In this document: piece by piece, positions 42,536 to 54,718 of the stretch | Numbering within the stretch: the stretch's first letter is position 1 | Layout of the letters: every line of letters starts with the position of its first letter | Source of the DNA: CBDFKF01 sp965248765 | Lineage (GTDB): Bacteria > Pseudomonadota > Alphaproteobacteria > VGEJ01 | Assembly: GCA_965248765.1 (NCBI GenBank) | Contig: CBDFKF010000001.1 | Span: forward strand, 143,591 to 207,590 | Reading direction: 5' to 3' | DNA length: 64,000 nt | Position numbers and translations under genes: made by a program | Notes under the pieces: generated by a model | Told to the model about the DNA's origin: nothing | Database searches by the model: none | The model's input: the letters and a program-made list of their open reading frames with translations, nothing else

Positions 42536-42808
42536 TCACTGTGCGATTGGTACAACCGACGGCCGCGACAAAGACGGTATAAAGCGGCGACGGTTGCCGC
42601 CGGCGTGCGGGTGTCGTGGGACATTGCCGCACAACGGTCTCAATGCGTCACCCGCGGTGTACCGGATCATAAACCCGCGTATCGACGACGGGAGCATGCC
42701 ATAGCTGAGCGCGGACACAGCCTTACGGTGCTGTGTTGCTACGCATTCTGTCGATCGTGACGTAACTCCTTGGTATACAGAGAGAATACGCCGACGACAA
42801 GTGCCGAG
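42536..42808. other. Region upstream of truncated adhesin gene
   Basis: About 273 bases without a supported gene. The adhesin reading frame enters at 42535 and stops, so a rearrangement or assembly break lies close to 42530-42540. The remaining sequence shows no recognisable promoter or repeat. Confidence 0.45.
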
Positions 42809-43279
42809 CTAGGCGACAGCGGCGCTCTCGGCGCCTGGCCGGGGAAATCGGCTATTGAAAGTGAAGGCTGTCGGGCTCGGCCCAATGCGCCGCAGCTCGT
42901 CGAGCCGGGCCTTTCCTTCGGCGACCGACGGGACGTGGCCGGCGGGAACCCACCACATCACGAGGGTGGGGGCGTCGGCCTTTTCAAACCAGCGCCCGCG
43001 ATCACGCAGCAGCTCGCCATGGTCGCTGCGGTAGGCGAAGGCGAGGAGATCCTCGATACCCCGCCAGACCGACATGTTGATGAGGATGTCGTCATCATCG
43101 TATGGGCGTATCGCAGTAGCATTGCCCCCGTCGTCGGCGAGACGCCAGATGAAGCCGGGGCTTTCGTCGGCGAGCGCGTTGATCTCGTCGAGGCGGGCGA
43201 CGAAGTCGGCCATCCCCGGATGTTCGATCTCGTAGCGCATGCGGCCGATGTTGAACTGGGCGAGGTGGTAATCCGACAT
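42809..43279 (-). CDS. DUF3291 domain-containing protein
   Basis: A 156-residue protein of the DUF3291 (EthD/dimeric alpha-beta barrel-like) group. It begins MSDYHLAQFNIGRMRYEIEH and contains the diagnostic NMSVWRGIEDLLAFAYRSDH, then RWFEKADAPTLVMWWVPAGH and HVPSVAEGKARLDELRRIGP. Function unknown; related barrels act as small monooxygenases or carriers. A single gene, divergent from the RraA-like gene at 43373. Confidence 0.85.
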   Translation of the reverse strand: MSDYHLAQFNIGRMRYEIEHPGMADFVARLDEINALADESPGFIWRLADDGGNATAIRPYDDDDILINMSVWRGIEDLLAFAYRSDHGELLRDRGRWFEKADAPTLVMWWVPAGHVPSVAEGKARLDELRRIGPSPTAFTFNSRFPRPGAESAAVA

Positions 43280-43372
43280 GGGGCCACTGTTCGATTTTCT
43301 ACAATCGGGCGTCGATAGTGCGCGGTCGAGAGACTAACCTGCCGGCGGTAGCGACGAAAGGAGCCCGCATCC

Positions 43373-44035
43373 ATGGCATTGATCATCAACGAGGCGCCCG
43401 CTGAGCGCCTGTCCGATACGGAACTCGCCGCCTGGCGTAACATCCCGCCCGCGGTAATCAGCGATGAGCTGAACCGCTCGGGCGCGATGGCGGCCGCGAT
43501 CAAGCCGCTTGCGCCGGGCATGGCCTGCGTCGGGCAAGCGCTGACGGTGCAGTGCATGGTGGGCGACAACGCGCCGTTGCACTACGCCGTGACCAAGGCG
43601 TGGCCGGGCGCGGTGGTGGTGGCCGATGCTCGCGGTCACACCGACACCGCGGTGTGGGGCGGCATCCTGACGTTTGCCGCGAAGCAGCGGGGGATCGTCG
43701 GCGTGGTCGTCGATGGCGGTGTGCGCGACGTGGCCGAGCTACGCGAATCGGGCATCGCGGTGTTCGCCCGCGGCGCGGTGCCACGCGGCCCCCATAAGGG
43801 CTTTGGCGGTGAAATCAACGGCGCGGTGCAATGCGGTGGCGTCGCGGTCGATCCCGGGGACCTGATCGTCGCCGACGATGACGGGGTGGTGGTGATTACG
43901 CCGGCGCAACGGGCCGGCCTGCTCGAACGCTGCCAGGCGCGCATTGCCAAGGAGCAGGAGATGCTCGCGGGCCTGAAGGCGGGCAAGACGACGGTGGAAC
44001 TGAGCGGCATGCCGCCGCCCGAGAAGATCGGCTAG
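43373..44035 (+). CDS. RraA family / HMG-CHA aldolase-like protein
   Basis: A 220-residue protein of the RraA fold, used both by the RNase E inhibitor RraA and by 4-hydroxy-4-methyl-2-oxoglutarate/4-carboxy-4-hydroxy-2-oxoadipate aldolases. The metal/substrate loop is WGGILTFAAKQRGIVGVVVD, GGVRD with the conserved Arg and Asp, and DLIVADDDGVVVITPAQ. In this genome context (catabolic genes, no rraB) the aldolase role is more likely than RNase E control. A second homologue is at 61803-62459. The start has GGAG about ten bases upstream. Confidence 0.85.
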   Translation: MALIINEAPAERLSDTELAAWRNIPPAVISDELNRSGAMAAAIKPLAPGMACVGQALTVQCMVGDNAPLHYAVTKAWPGAVVVADARGHTDTAVWGGILTFAAKQRGIVGVVVDGGVRDVAELRESGIAVFARGAVPRGPHKGFGGEINGAVQCGGVAVDPGDLIVADDDGVVVITPAQRAGLLERCQARIAKEQEMLAGLKAGKTTVELSGMPPPEKIG

Positions 44036-44156
44036 GGTGAGAAGGAGAAGTGCGCCGCAACTCTTCGAACATCGACCGATCTGCAGTGTGGGGTAGCGTG
44101 CGGCGCAACGACGGCCGCGTGGCTGATCGACGAAGCGCGTAACTTTCCAGCTTGCG

Positions 44157-45532
44157 CTAAATGATCTCGAAGTAGCGGGCGAGCTCCCAGTCGGTCACGG
44201 TGTCACGAAAGCGAGCGGCCTCTGCCTCGCGGGTGGTCGCGAAGTGATCGACGAAGACATCGCCAAACAGCTTGCGCGCGGCGGTCGAGCGGCGGAAGCG
44301 CTGAGCCGCCTCGGTCAGTGAAGCGGGAAAGCGCTGCCGTACCGGGGGTGACTTGGCGTAGGCATTGCCCTTGGTCGCGCGCGAGGGTTCCAGTCGATGC
44401 TCGATGCCATAGAGGCCGGCGCCGAGTGCCGGTGCATAGGCGAGGTAGGGATTGACGTCGGCGCCGCTCGGGCGGAACTCGATACGGGTGTGCTCGGGCG
44501 CGGGCCCGGGAATCACGCGAAGCGCGCAGGTCCGGTTCTCAATGCCCCAGTTTGCCGCGGTCGGGGCCCACGCGCCGGGCGCGAAGCGTCGGTACGAGTT
44601 GATGGTGGGAGCGATCAGGGCGAAGAACTCCGGCAGCAGTGCCTGCTGACCGGCGAGGAAATGGCGCAGCGTCGCGTTCATCGTCTTGTCGGCCGCGGCG
44701 AAGTGGAAGCGGGGCCGGCCGGTATCGGTGTCGCGGAGCGAGAGGTGGAGATGGGCGCTCTGCCCGGGGACACCCGCATCCCACCGCGCCATGAACGTCG
44801 CGATCAGGTTCTCGCGCTGGGCGGCGATCTTGGTGAAGGTCTTGAAGATGACCGCCCGATCGGCGACCGCGACATCGGCATCGGCGGCGATCGCGGCTTC
44901 GATGGCGCCGGGCCCAACCTCTTCGTGGCAGCCTTCGAGCGGCATGTCCATGGCCAGGAACAGGCTCAGGAGGCGCTGGTAGAACGGCGAAGCGACGGTC
45001 GCGCGCAGCACCGAGTAGCCGAAGTTGCCCGGGGTGAGTGAATTCAGGTCGCGGTAGTTCTTCTCCCGCACTGAGTGCGGCGTTTCCTGGAACATGAAGA
45101 ACTCGTACTCAAAGCCGCCGTAGGGGACGAAGCCCATGGCGCGGGCCTTGCCGACCATGCGCCGCGCCAGCGACCGCGTGCAGTACGCCTCCGTCGCCTC
45201 ATCGAACTCGCACAGGAAGAACAGCCCGCCACCATCGAAGTCGAAGGGCACCCCGCGGCACGTCTCCGGCACGATCCGCATCGGCGCGTCGGCAAAGCCG
45301 GCGTGCCAGCCGGTGGTCTTGGTCTCCACGACGTCATCGTCGATGCCGAAGCTGATGAGGTCGCGGAGCGCGTGGATGCCGTGCTCGAGCGCGGAGAAGA
45401 ACTTGACGCGCGAGATGTACTTGCCGCGGATGATGCCGTCGATGTCGACGAAGCCGATCTTGACGTAGTCGAGGTTCCGCTCCTCGACGATCTGGCGCGC
45501 ATCCTCGGCGCTTTGACCTCCAGTGGCCGCAT
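44157..45532 (-). CDS. Glutamine synthetase family protein, one-base frameshift near N-terminus
   Basis: A glutamine-synthetase fold enzyme of about 458 residues. The beta-grasp N-terminus (NLDYVKIGFVDIDGIIRGKY) and the catalytic domain (GGFEYEFFMFQETPHSV; QSAHLHLSLRDTDTGRP with the ammonia/metal ligands; RFAPGAWAPTAANWGIENRT; IEFRPSGADVNPYLAYA) are complete. The likely start is ATG at 45532 (MRPLEVK), and SAEDARQIVEERN follows in another frame; restoring one A in the AAA run (45512-45514) joins them. A start at GTG 45329 would lose the N-terminal domain. Such glnA-like proteins commonly ligate glutamate to polyamines or other amines. It is convergent with the RraA-like gene and upstream of no obvious partner. 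Confidence 0.82.
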
Positions 45533-45612
45533 TGCCCGGTCCCTCCCACGCACAGTCGAGACGCCAGACTATAGCGTGCGCTGGCCGCCGCCAGTAGCGG
45601 CGCGGTCCGGTA

Positions 45613-49218
<3,606 letters not shown>

Positions 49219-49386
49219 ATGCCTGGGCGAAGCGGGTCCGACGGGAGGGCGCCGCCACTTTAGCCGAGAGCCGCGCCGGTCGCCCACACAAACCCTCGCT
49301 CGCGTTCAGGTGCTCGGCCCTGTTCACGCGCCCAGCCCGCCGCTAAGCTCGATCGGCACCAGATTGGGCGGGAAGGGGAGGCGCAA

Positions 49387-50160
49387 ATGGCCTATGAGAC
49401 GATCGTCTGCGAAACGCATGGGCCGATCGGCCTGATCCGTCTCAACCGGCCCGAGGTGCTGAACGCGCTCAACGCGGTGCTGATCGACGAGGTGTCGCAG
49501 GCGCTCGACGAGTTCGAAGCCTCGGACGCGATCGGCGCGATGGTCCTGACCGGCAACGAGCGGGCGTTCGCGGCCGGCGCCGACATCAAAGAAATGCGGG
49601 ATCGTACCGCCATCGACGTATACAGCGGGGAGTTCATCAGCCGCTGGGAGCGCATCGCCCAGTGTCGCAAGCCGGTCATCGCCGCCGTTGCCGGCGTGGC
49701 GCTCGGCGGTGGCTGTGAAATCGCGATGATGTGCGATTTCATCCTGGCCGCGGACACCGCCAAGTTCGGCCAACCCGAGATACGCATTGGCACCATACCC
49801 GGCGCCGGCGGCTCTCAGCGGCTCACCCGCTTCGTCGGCAAATCGAAGGCCATGGAGATGATCCTGACCGGACGCTTGATGGACGCCGAAGAGGCTGAGC
49901 GAGCCGGGCTGGTCAGCCGAGTCGTGCCCGCGGATAAGCTGATCGATGAGGCGCTAGAGGCAGCGACAACGATCGCCGAGTTCTCGCGCCCCAGCGTCAT
50001 GATGGCCAAGGAGGCGATCAACCGGGCCTATGAGACGACGCTCGCCGAGGGGGCCCGGTTCGAGCGGCGGTTGTTCTACCTGACGTTCGCCACCGAGGAC
50101 CGTGCCGAAGGCATGGCCGCCTTCGTCGAGAAGCGGAAGCCTGACTTCCGCCACCGCTGA
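49387..50160 (+). CDS. Enoyl-CoA hydratase
   Basis: A 257-residue crotonase-fold hydratase with GLIRLNRPEVLNALN, the oxyanion-hole loops FAAGADIKEM and GVALGGGCEIAMMCDF, and the two catalytic glutamates within GQPEIRIGTIPGAGGSQRL. It would hydrate a short enoyl-CoA, here probably methacrylyl-CoA from valine breakdown, or crotonyl-CoA. It is the first gene of the valine-catabolism operon, with 50 bases to the acyl-CoA dehydrogenase. The start has GGGAAGGGGAGG upstream. Confidence 0.92.
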   Translation: MAYETIVCETHGPIGLIRLNRPEVLNALNAVLIDEVSQALDEFEASDAIGAMVLTGNERAFAAGADIKEMRDRTAIDVYSGEFISRWERIAQCRKPVIAAVAGVALGGGCEIAMMCDFILAADTAKFGQPEIRIGTIPGAGGSQRLTRFVGKSKAMEMILTGRLMDAEEAERAGLVSRVVPADKLIDEALEAATTIAEFSRPSVMMAKEAINRAYETTLAEGARFERRLFYLTFATEDRAEGMAAFVEKRKPDFRHR

Positions 50161-50210
50161 GAATCGACGATGTCTGATGGCGTTCGCCACCAGCGCCGCG
50201 ACCGGCACTG

Positions 50211-51350
50211 ATGGACTTCGAGCTCTCTGAAGAACAGCGCGCCTTCCAGGCGCTGGCGCGCGACTTCGCGGCCGACAAGCTGGCGCCCCATGCCGCCGAA
50301 TGGGACGAGAACGAGATCTTTCCGGAGGAGGCCTTGCGGGCCGCCGCGGCGCTCGGCTTCGCCGGCATCTATATCGGCGAGGACGTCGGCGGCGCGGGGC
50401 TCAGCCGGCTCGATTCCACGCTGATCTTGGAAGAGTTGGCCGGCGGCTGCACCTCGACCGCTGCCTACATCTCTATCCATAACATGGCGGCGTGGATGAT
50501 CGATCGCTTCGGCGATTCGACACAGCGCAACAAATGGCTGCCGCAACTTTGCAGCATGGAGAGCTTCGCGAGCTATTGCCTGACCGAGCCCGGCGCCGGC
50601 TCGGATGCCGCGGCGCTCAAAACAAAGGCTGAGCGCGACGGGGATCATTACGTCCTCAACGGGACCAAGGCCTTCACCTCCGGCGGTTCGGCATCGGGCT
50701 TGTACGTCTGCATGGTGCGCACCGGCGCGGCGGGCGCAGGCGGCATCTCGTGCGTCGTTGTTGAGGACGGGACGCCGGGACTGAGCTTCGGCCGGCGTGA
50801 GAAGAAGCTCGGTTGGCACAGCCAGCCGACGACGATGGTGACTTTCAGCGATTGCCGGGTGCCGGTCGCGAACCGGATCGCCGCCGAGGGCGATGGCTTC
50901 AAGATTGCCATGCAGGGGCTGGACGGCGGCCGCCTCAACATCGGTGCGTGTTCGCTAGGCGCCGGGCGCGCGTGCCTGACGGCAGCGACCGATTACCTGA
51001 AAGGTCGCGAGCAGTTCGGGCGCAAGCTGGCCGAATTCCAGGCGTTGCAATTCAAGCTCGCCGATATGGCGACCGAGCTCGAGGCCGCGCGCCTGTTGCT
51101 ATGGCGGGCGGCTCGCGCGGTGGATACGGATGCGGCCGAGGCGACGCTGCAGGCGGCGATGGCGAAACGGTTCGCGACCGACGTCGGCTTCGCCGTGGTC
51201 AACGAGGCCCTGCAGATACACGGCGGCTATGGGTACCTCCGCGATTTCCCGATCGAGCGCTACCTGCGCGACGTGCGAGTCCATCAGATCCTCGAAGGGA
51301 CGAACGAGATCATGCGGGTGATCATCGCCCGCAAGCTGCTGGACGCGTGA
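50211..51350 (+). CDS. Acyl-CoA dehydrogenase, isobutyryl-CoA dehydrogenase type
   Basis: A 379-residue FAD enzyme of the ACAD family. Blocks are YCLTEPGAGSDAAALKT, GTKAFTSGGSASGLYVCMVR, the CoA-binding and catalytic region with QIHGGYGYLRDFPIERYLRD and RVHQILEGTNEIMRVII with the catalytic Glu region. The YISIHNMAAWMIDRFG block and operon context with HIBYL-CoA hydrolase and 3-hydroxyisobutyrate dehydrogenase support isobutyryl-CoA dehydrogenase, which makes methacrylyl-CoA. Its stop overlaps the next start by four bases (GTGA). Confidence 0.9.
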   Translation: MDFELSEEQRAFQALARDFAADKLAPHAAEWDENEIFPEEALRAAAALGFAGIYIGEDVGGAGLSRLDSTLILEELAGGCTSTAAYISIHNMAAWMIDRFGDSTQRNKWLPQLCSMESFASYCLTEPGAGSDAAALKTKAERDGDHYVLNGTKAFTSGGSASGLYVCMVRTGAAGAGGISCVVVEDGTPGLSFGRREKKLGWHSQPTTMVTFSDCRVPVANRIAAEGDGFKIAMQGLDGGRLNIGACSLGAGRACLTAATDYLKGREQFGRKLAEFQALQFKLADMATELEAARLLLWRAARAVDTDAAEATLQAAMAKRFATDVGFAVVNEALQIHGGYGYLRDFPIERYLRDVRVHQILEGTNEIMRVIIARKLLDA

Positions 51351-52417
51351 GCAGGCGCGTGGCCGAAACCGACATTCTATTCGAGCGGCAAGGCGGGATC
51401 GGCCTGATCACGCTCAACCGTCCGGACGCGCTCAATGCCCTTACCCACGAGATGAGCCTCGCCATGCACGCGATGCTGCGGCGCTGGGAGGCCGATGCGG
51501 CGGTCGGCGCAGTGGTGGTGCGCGGGGCCGGCGAGCGCGCTTTTTGCGCCGGTGGTGACATTCACGCGCTCTACCGCGCGCGCGCGACCGACTTGGCGTG
51601 GTCTTACCGCTTTTATTGGGATGAGTATCGGCTCAACGCCTACATCAAGCACTTCACGAAGCCATACGTCGCGCTGATCGACGGGATCGTGATGGGCGGC
51701 GGCGGCGGCGTCTCGGTCCACGGCTCGCACCGGGTGGTGAGCGAAAAGGCGTTGTTCGCGATGCCGGAGACCGGCATCGGCCTGTTCCCGGACGTCGGTG
51801 GCACCTATTTCTTGCCGCGGTGCCCTGGCGAGATTGGTCTTTTTCTGGGCCTGACCGGCGAGCGGCTGCGGGCGGCCGATATGCTGTTCGCCGGCATCGC
51901 TACCCATCACGTGTCATCGGATCAGCTCGATGCCGTCGCGGAGGCGCTGGCGGCCGATCCTGGCGCCATCGACGATATTCTGCGCGACAACGCAGCGGCG
52001 ACCGAGAACGAGAACCCGATGCTGCGGCGGCTCACCCGCGACATCGATGCGTTGTTCGGTAAGGACTCGGTCGAGGCCATCCTCGGTCCGCTGGCGCGTG
52101 ATCCGAGCCCGTGGGCCGAGAGGATCGCGGAAATTATCCACGCCAAGTCGCCGACCAGCCTGAAGGTGACGTTCCGCCAGCTTCGCGAAGGGCGGGACCT
52201 CTCCTTCGATGATTGCATGCGCCTCGAATACCGATTGGTGCGCCGCTTCATGCGGGGGCACGATTTCTACGAAGGTATCCGGGCCGCGGTCATCGACAAG
52301 GACCGGGCGCCGATGTGGCAGCCGGCGAGCCTCGATGCGGTCACGGGCGACGATCTCGATCACTACTTCGAGAACCTGGGCGAAGACGAGCTCAACCTCG
52401 AGGACTTGGGCGGTTAG
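51347..52417 (+). CDS. 3-hydroxyisobutyryl-CoA hydrolase
   Basis: A 356-residue crotonase-family hydrolase. It starts at the GTG overlapping the previous stop (VSRRVAETDILFERQG); GTG at 51359 is an alternative. The block VMGGGGGVSVHGSHRVVSEK followed by ALFAMPETGIGLFPDVGGTY is diagnostic for HIBYL-CoA hydrolase, as opposed to hydratases. It releases 3-hydroxyisobutyrate from the CoA ester. The C-terminal FRQLREGRDLSFDDCMRLEY is typical. Located between the dehydrogenase and mmsB-type genes, completing three consecutive valine-degradation steps. Confidence 0.92.
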   Translation: MSRRVAETDILFERQGGIGLITLNRPDALNALTHEMSLAMHAMLRRWEADAAVGAVVVRGAGERAFCAGGDIHALYRARATDLAWSYRFYWDEYRLNAYIKHFTKPYVALIDGIVMGGGGGVSVHGSHRVVSEKALFAMPETGIGLFPDVGGTYFLPRCPGEIGLFLGLTGERLRAADMLFAGIATHHVSSDQLDAVAEALAADPGAIDDILRDNAAATENENPMLRRLTRDIDALFGKDSVEAILGPLARDPSPWAERIAEIIHAKSPTSLKVTFRQLREGRDLSFDDCMRLEYRLVRRFMRGHDFYEGIRAAVIDKDRAPMWQPASLDAVTGDDLDHYFENLGEDELNLEDLGG

Positions 52418-52427
52418 GGAGGGGACG

Positions 52428-53315
52428 ATGACGGAGATCGGTTTCATCGGACTGGGCAACATGGGCAAGCCGATGGTCCGCAACCTGGCGGCTGCTGGCC
52501 ACACGATCCGTGCGTTCGACATCGTTGCCAGTGCGGCGGAGGCCGCGGGAGTGCCGGCGGCGGCCTCGGCGCAAGATGCCGTCGCCGGTGTCGACATCGC
52601 GATCACCATGCTGCCGGCGGGCCCGCAGGTGCGCGAGGTCTATCTCGGCGACGGCGGTATCTTGGATGCCGTGGGCGGCGAGACGCTGCTGATCGACTGC
52701 TCGACGATCGATGTGGCGACGGCGCGCGAGGTCAGCGCCGCGGCCACCGCGCGCGGCCTCGCCGTGGTCGATGCGCCGGTCTCGGGCGGCGTGGCCGGTG
52801 CCGAGGCGGCGGGCCTCACCTTCATGGTCGGCGGTGCGGAAGCCGCGTTCGCACGGGCCGAGCCGATCCTCCAGGCAATGGGCAAGACTATCGTGCATGC
52901 CGGTGGGGCCGGCAACGGCCAGGCCGCCAAGATCTGCAATAACATGATCCTCGCCGTCTCGATGATCGGGGTCTCGGAGGCCTTCGTGCTGGCCGAACGC
53001 TTAGGCCTCGATCACCAGAAGCTGTTCGACATCGTCTCCACCGCCTCGGGCCAGTGCTGGGCGCTCACCACCTATTGTCCGGTGCCGGGGCCGGTGCCGA
53101 CCTCGCCGGCCAATCGCGACTATCAGGCGGGGTTTACCGCCGCGATGATGCTCAAGGACTTGCGGCTCGCCCAGGATGCGGCACAGAAGGCGGGTGCTGC
53201 CACTCCGCTCGGTGCCGGTGCCGCCGCGCTCTACGCGCTGTTCGACGGTACCGGCCAGGGCGCGCGCGATTTCTCCGGCATCATCGAGTTGATCCGCGGG
53301 ACCGCCGCTAGCTGA
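52428..53315 (+). CDS. mmsB: 3-hydroxyisobutyrate dehydrogenase
   Basis: A 295-residue beta-hydroxyacid dehydrogenase that oxidises 3-hydroxyisobutyrate to methylmalonate semialdehyde with NAD. It starts after GGGAGGGG with MTEIGFIGLGNMGKPMVRNL, the nucleotide-binding motif GLGNMG. The substrate loop DAPVSGGVAGAEAAGLTFMV and the catalytic lysine in GNGQAAKICNNMIL are present. It ends the plus-strand operon. The next enzyme, methylmalonate semialdehyde dehydrogenase (mmsA), is not in this window. A related but distinct protein lies at 54715-55569. Confidence 0.93.
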   Translation: MTEIGFIGLGNMGKPMVRNLAAAGHTIRAFDIVASAAEAAGVPAAASAQDAVAGVDIAITMLPAGPQVREVYLGDGGILDAVGGETLLIDCSTIDVATAREVSAAATARGLAVVDAPVSGGVAGAEAAGLTFMVGGAEAAFARAEPILQAMGKTIVHAGGAGNGQAAKICNNMILAVSMIGVSEAFVLAERLGLDHQKLFDIVSTASGQCWALTTYCPVPGPVPTSPANRDYQAGFTAAMMLKDLRLAQDAAQKAGAATPLGAGAAALYALFDGTGQGARDFSGIIELIRGTAAS

Positions 53316-53344
53316 TCGGCACGCGGTTCGGCGGGGGCTGTGCC

Positions 53345-54001
53345 CTATTCGGCGGCGACCAGGCTGGTACGGCGCTCGGCCAGGGCGCGGCGCACCACCT
53401 GCGCGGAAGCGAACAGCGCCAGGCCGGCCATGATGGCGGCGACCGCAAGGTCGGGCCACACCGTGCCGGTGCCCAACACTCCGAGGGCGGCGACGACGAC
53501 GGCGAGATTGCCGATGGCATCGTTGCGGCTGCACAGCCACACCGAGCGCATGTTGGAATCGCCGCCGCGATAGCGGTAGAGGAGCGCGGCGACGCTGAGG
53601 TTGACGACGAGCGCAAGTATCCCGGTGGCGCCCATGACCTCAGGCACGGGGAGCGGTTGGGTCCAGGCGGCATGGGCCGCACTGCCGAGCACCCAGGTGC
53701 CGAACAGCGCCATCGCGATGCCTTTGACAAGCGCCGCGGTGGCGCGGTGGGCGAGGCTCATGCCGAGGACGGCGAGGCTGATGCCGTAGGTCAGCGCATC
53801 GCCGAGGAAGTCGAGCGTATCGGCCTGCAGCGCCACCGAATCGGCGCTGAGGCCGGCCGCCATCTCGAACACGAACATCGCGGCGTTGAGTACGGGCGCG
53901 ATGACGAGCACGCGCCGCACACCGGGCGCGCTAAACCCGGAGAGCGTGGCCGTACTGCAACAGGTTTGGACCGATTCCTCGCGCTGCCTGGACAACAACA
54001 T
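53345..54001 (-). CDS. Cation diffusion facilitator (CDF)-type metal exporter, short form
   Basis: A 218-residue membrane protein of the CDF family, predicted to export Zn, Co or similar divalent metals in exchange for protons. It starts MLLSRQREESVQTCC, with a Cys pair in the cytoplasmic N-terminus; helices include NAAMFVFEMAAGLSADSVAL followed by the metal site QADTLDFLGDALTY (HxxxD-like DxxxD) and a second site SRNDAIGNLAVV. The C-terminal cytoplasmic domain of longer CDFs is absent, as in the short DmeF-like group. An ArsR/SmtB-type palindrome overlaps its start codon (53996-54023), so it is probably metal-induced. No regulator gene is adjacent. Confidence 0.82.
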   Translation of the reverse strand: MLLSRQREESVQTCCSTATLSGFSAPGVRRVLVIAPVLNAAMFVFEMAAGLSADSVALQADTLDFLGDALTYGISLAVLGMSLAHRATAALVKGIAMALFGTWVLGSAAHAAWTQPLPVPEVMGATGILALVVNLSVAALLYRYRGGDSNMRSVWLCSRNDAIGNLAVVVAALGVLGTGTVWPDLAVAAIMAGLALFASAQVVRRALAERRTSLVAAE

Positions 54002-54023
54002 ATGAACATATATTCATATGTTG
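53996..54023. promoter_or_regulatory. ArsR/SmtB-type metal-responsive operator overlapping the CDF start
   Basis: CAACATATGAA and TTCATATGTTG form perfect 11-base arms around a 6-base centre, CATATA. The core TGAACA-TA-TATTCA is the 12-2-12 type half-site pair recognised by SmtB/CzrA/NmtR-class zinc or cobalt sensors. The site covers the presumed start codon of the efflux gene, so repression there would block transcription or a leaderless message until metal is bound. Confidence 0.72.
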
Positions 54024-54073
54024 GGCGGAATGTCGATGGGGCTACATCGCCCGTTGCAGCGCTGCGCCAGCCG

Positions 54074-54718
54074 TTAGCTCAGGATTGATTTTTCGGTGAG
54101 GTCGCCGCCCCGCCAAAGATAGAGCGCCAACAGCGGCTCGACCGCCGTACGCATCGCATGTGACATCGAGGGCGCGTGGTGCACCGGCGCGCCTGGCCCC
54201 CGTTCCTGCCAGGGCTCCACGCCGCGTCGCCAGAACGCGGTGCCGGACAGGACGAGATAGACCTCTTCGGCAGCGTGGTGGTGATCGGGATAGGTGGTCT
54301 CGGGGCCGAGGAGGAGGAAGCCGCAGGCGAGACGGTCGCCGGGGATGGGGCCGCGCATGCCGATCAGCTCCGACCATCCGTAGCGGTCGAGAAAGGACCG
54401 ATCCACTTCGTCTTCGGTATAGCTCTGCGCCCAGGCCAGCCGCTCCATGCACGCGGCGAAGGCCCGGACCAGCGGCGCGGTCGCAGGCGCAGGCGCAGGC
54501 ACAGGCACAGGCACGGTCACCGCCTCGCCCGCCCAGTCGAGCACGGGCAAGCGTTTGGACGAGTGCGTGCGGCGTATCGCCGGCTCATTCGGCCAGTCGT
54601 GTAGGAAAGGCCGCAGTGCCGCGCTGCGCTGGCGTCGCAAAAGCATGTGAACACCTGCCGCGAGCGAGGTGATTTCGGCCCCGCTCAAGGATGTATCGGC
54701 GAGGTCAGCAGCACTCAC
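54074..54718 (-). CDS. DMSP lyase-like cupin (DddQ-type)
   Basis: A 214-residue protein with a helical N-terminal half and a cupin barrel in the C-terminal half. The metal site is TYPDHHHAAEEVYLVLSG (about 149-166) with a distal His in HHAPSMSHAMRT. This resembles DddQ/DddK dimethylsulfoniopropionate lyases, which yield acrylate and dimethylsulfide. The linker VTVPVPVPAPAPATAP derives from a hexanucleotide repeat at about 54483-54515. It overlaps the upstream gene 54715 by four bases. An AcuI-type acryloyl-CoA reductase is at 9288-10283. The fold is clear; the lyase activity is inferred, as cupins are versatile. Confidence 0.75.
   Translation of the reverse strand: MSAADLADTSLSGAEITSLAAGVHMLLRRQRSAALRPFLHDWPNEPAIRRTHSSKRLPVLDWAGEAVTVPVPVPAPAPATAPLVRAFAACMERLAWAQSYTEDEVDRSFLDRYGWSELIGMRGPIPGDRLACGFLLLGPETTYPDHHHAAEEVYLVLSGTAFWRRGVEPWQERGPGAPVHHAPSMSHAMRTAVEPLLALYLWRGGDLTEKSILS

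Noticed and set aside
44051..44107. TGCGCCGCA / TGCGGCGCA inverted repeat as a terminator between convergent genes
   Set aside because: The loop is about 39 bases and no T run follows; too weak to call.
54035..54080. Possible tRNA (CCGTTAGCTCAGGA looks like a D-stem)
   Set aside because: No matching acceptor stem, anticodon arm or TTCGA loop at proper distance; the sequence is the end of the cupin gene.
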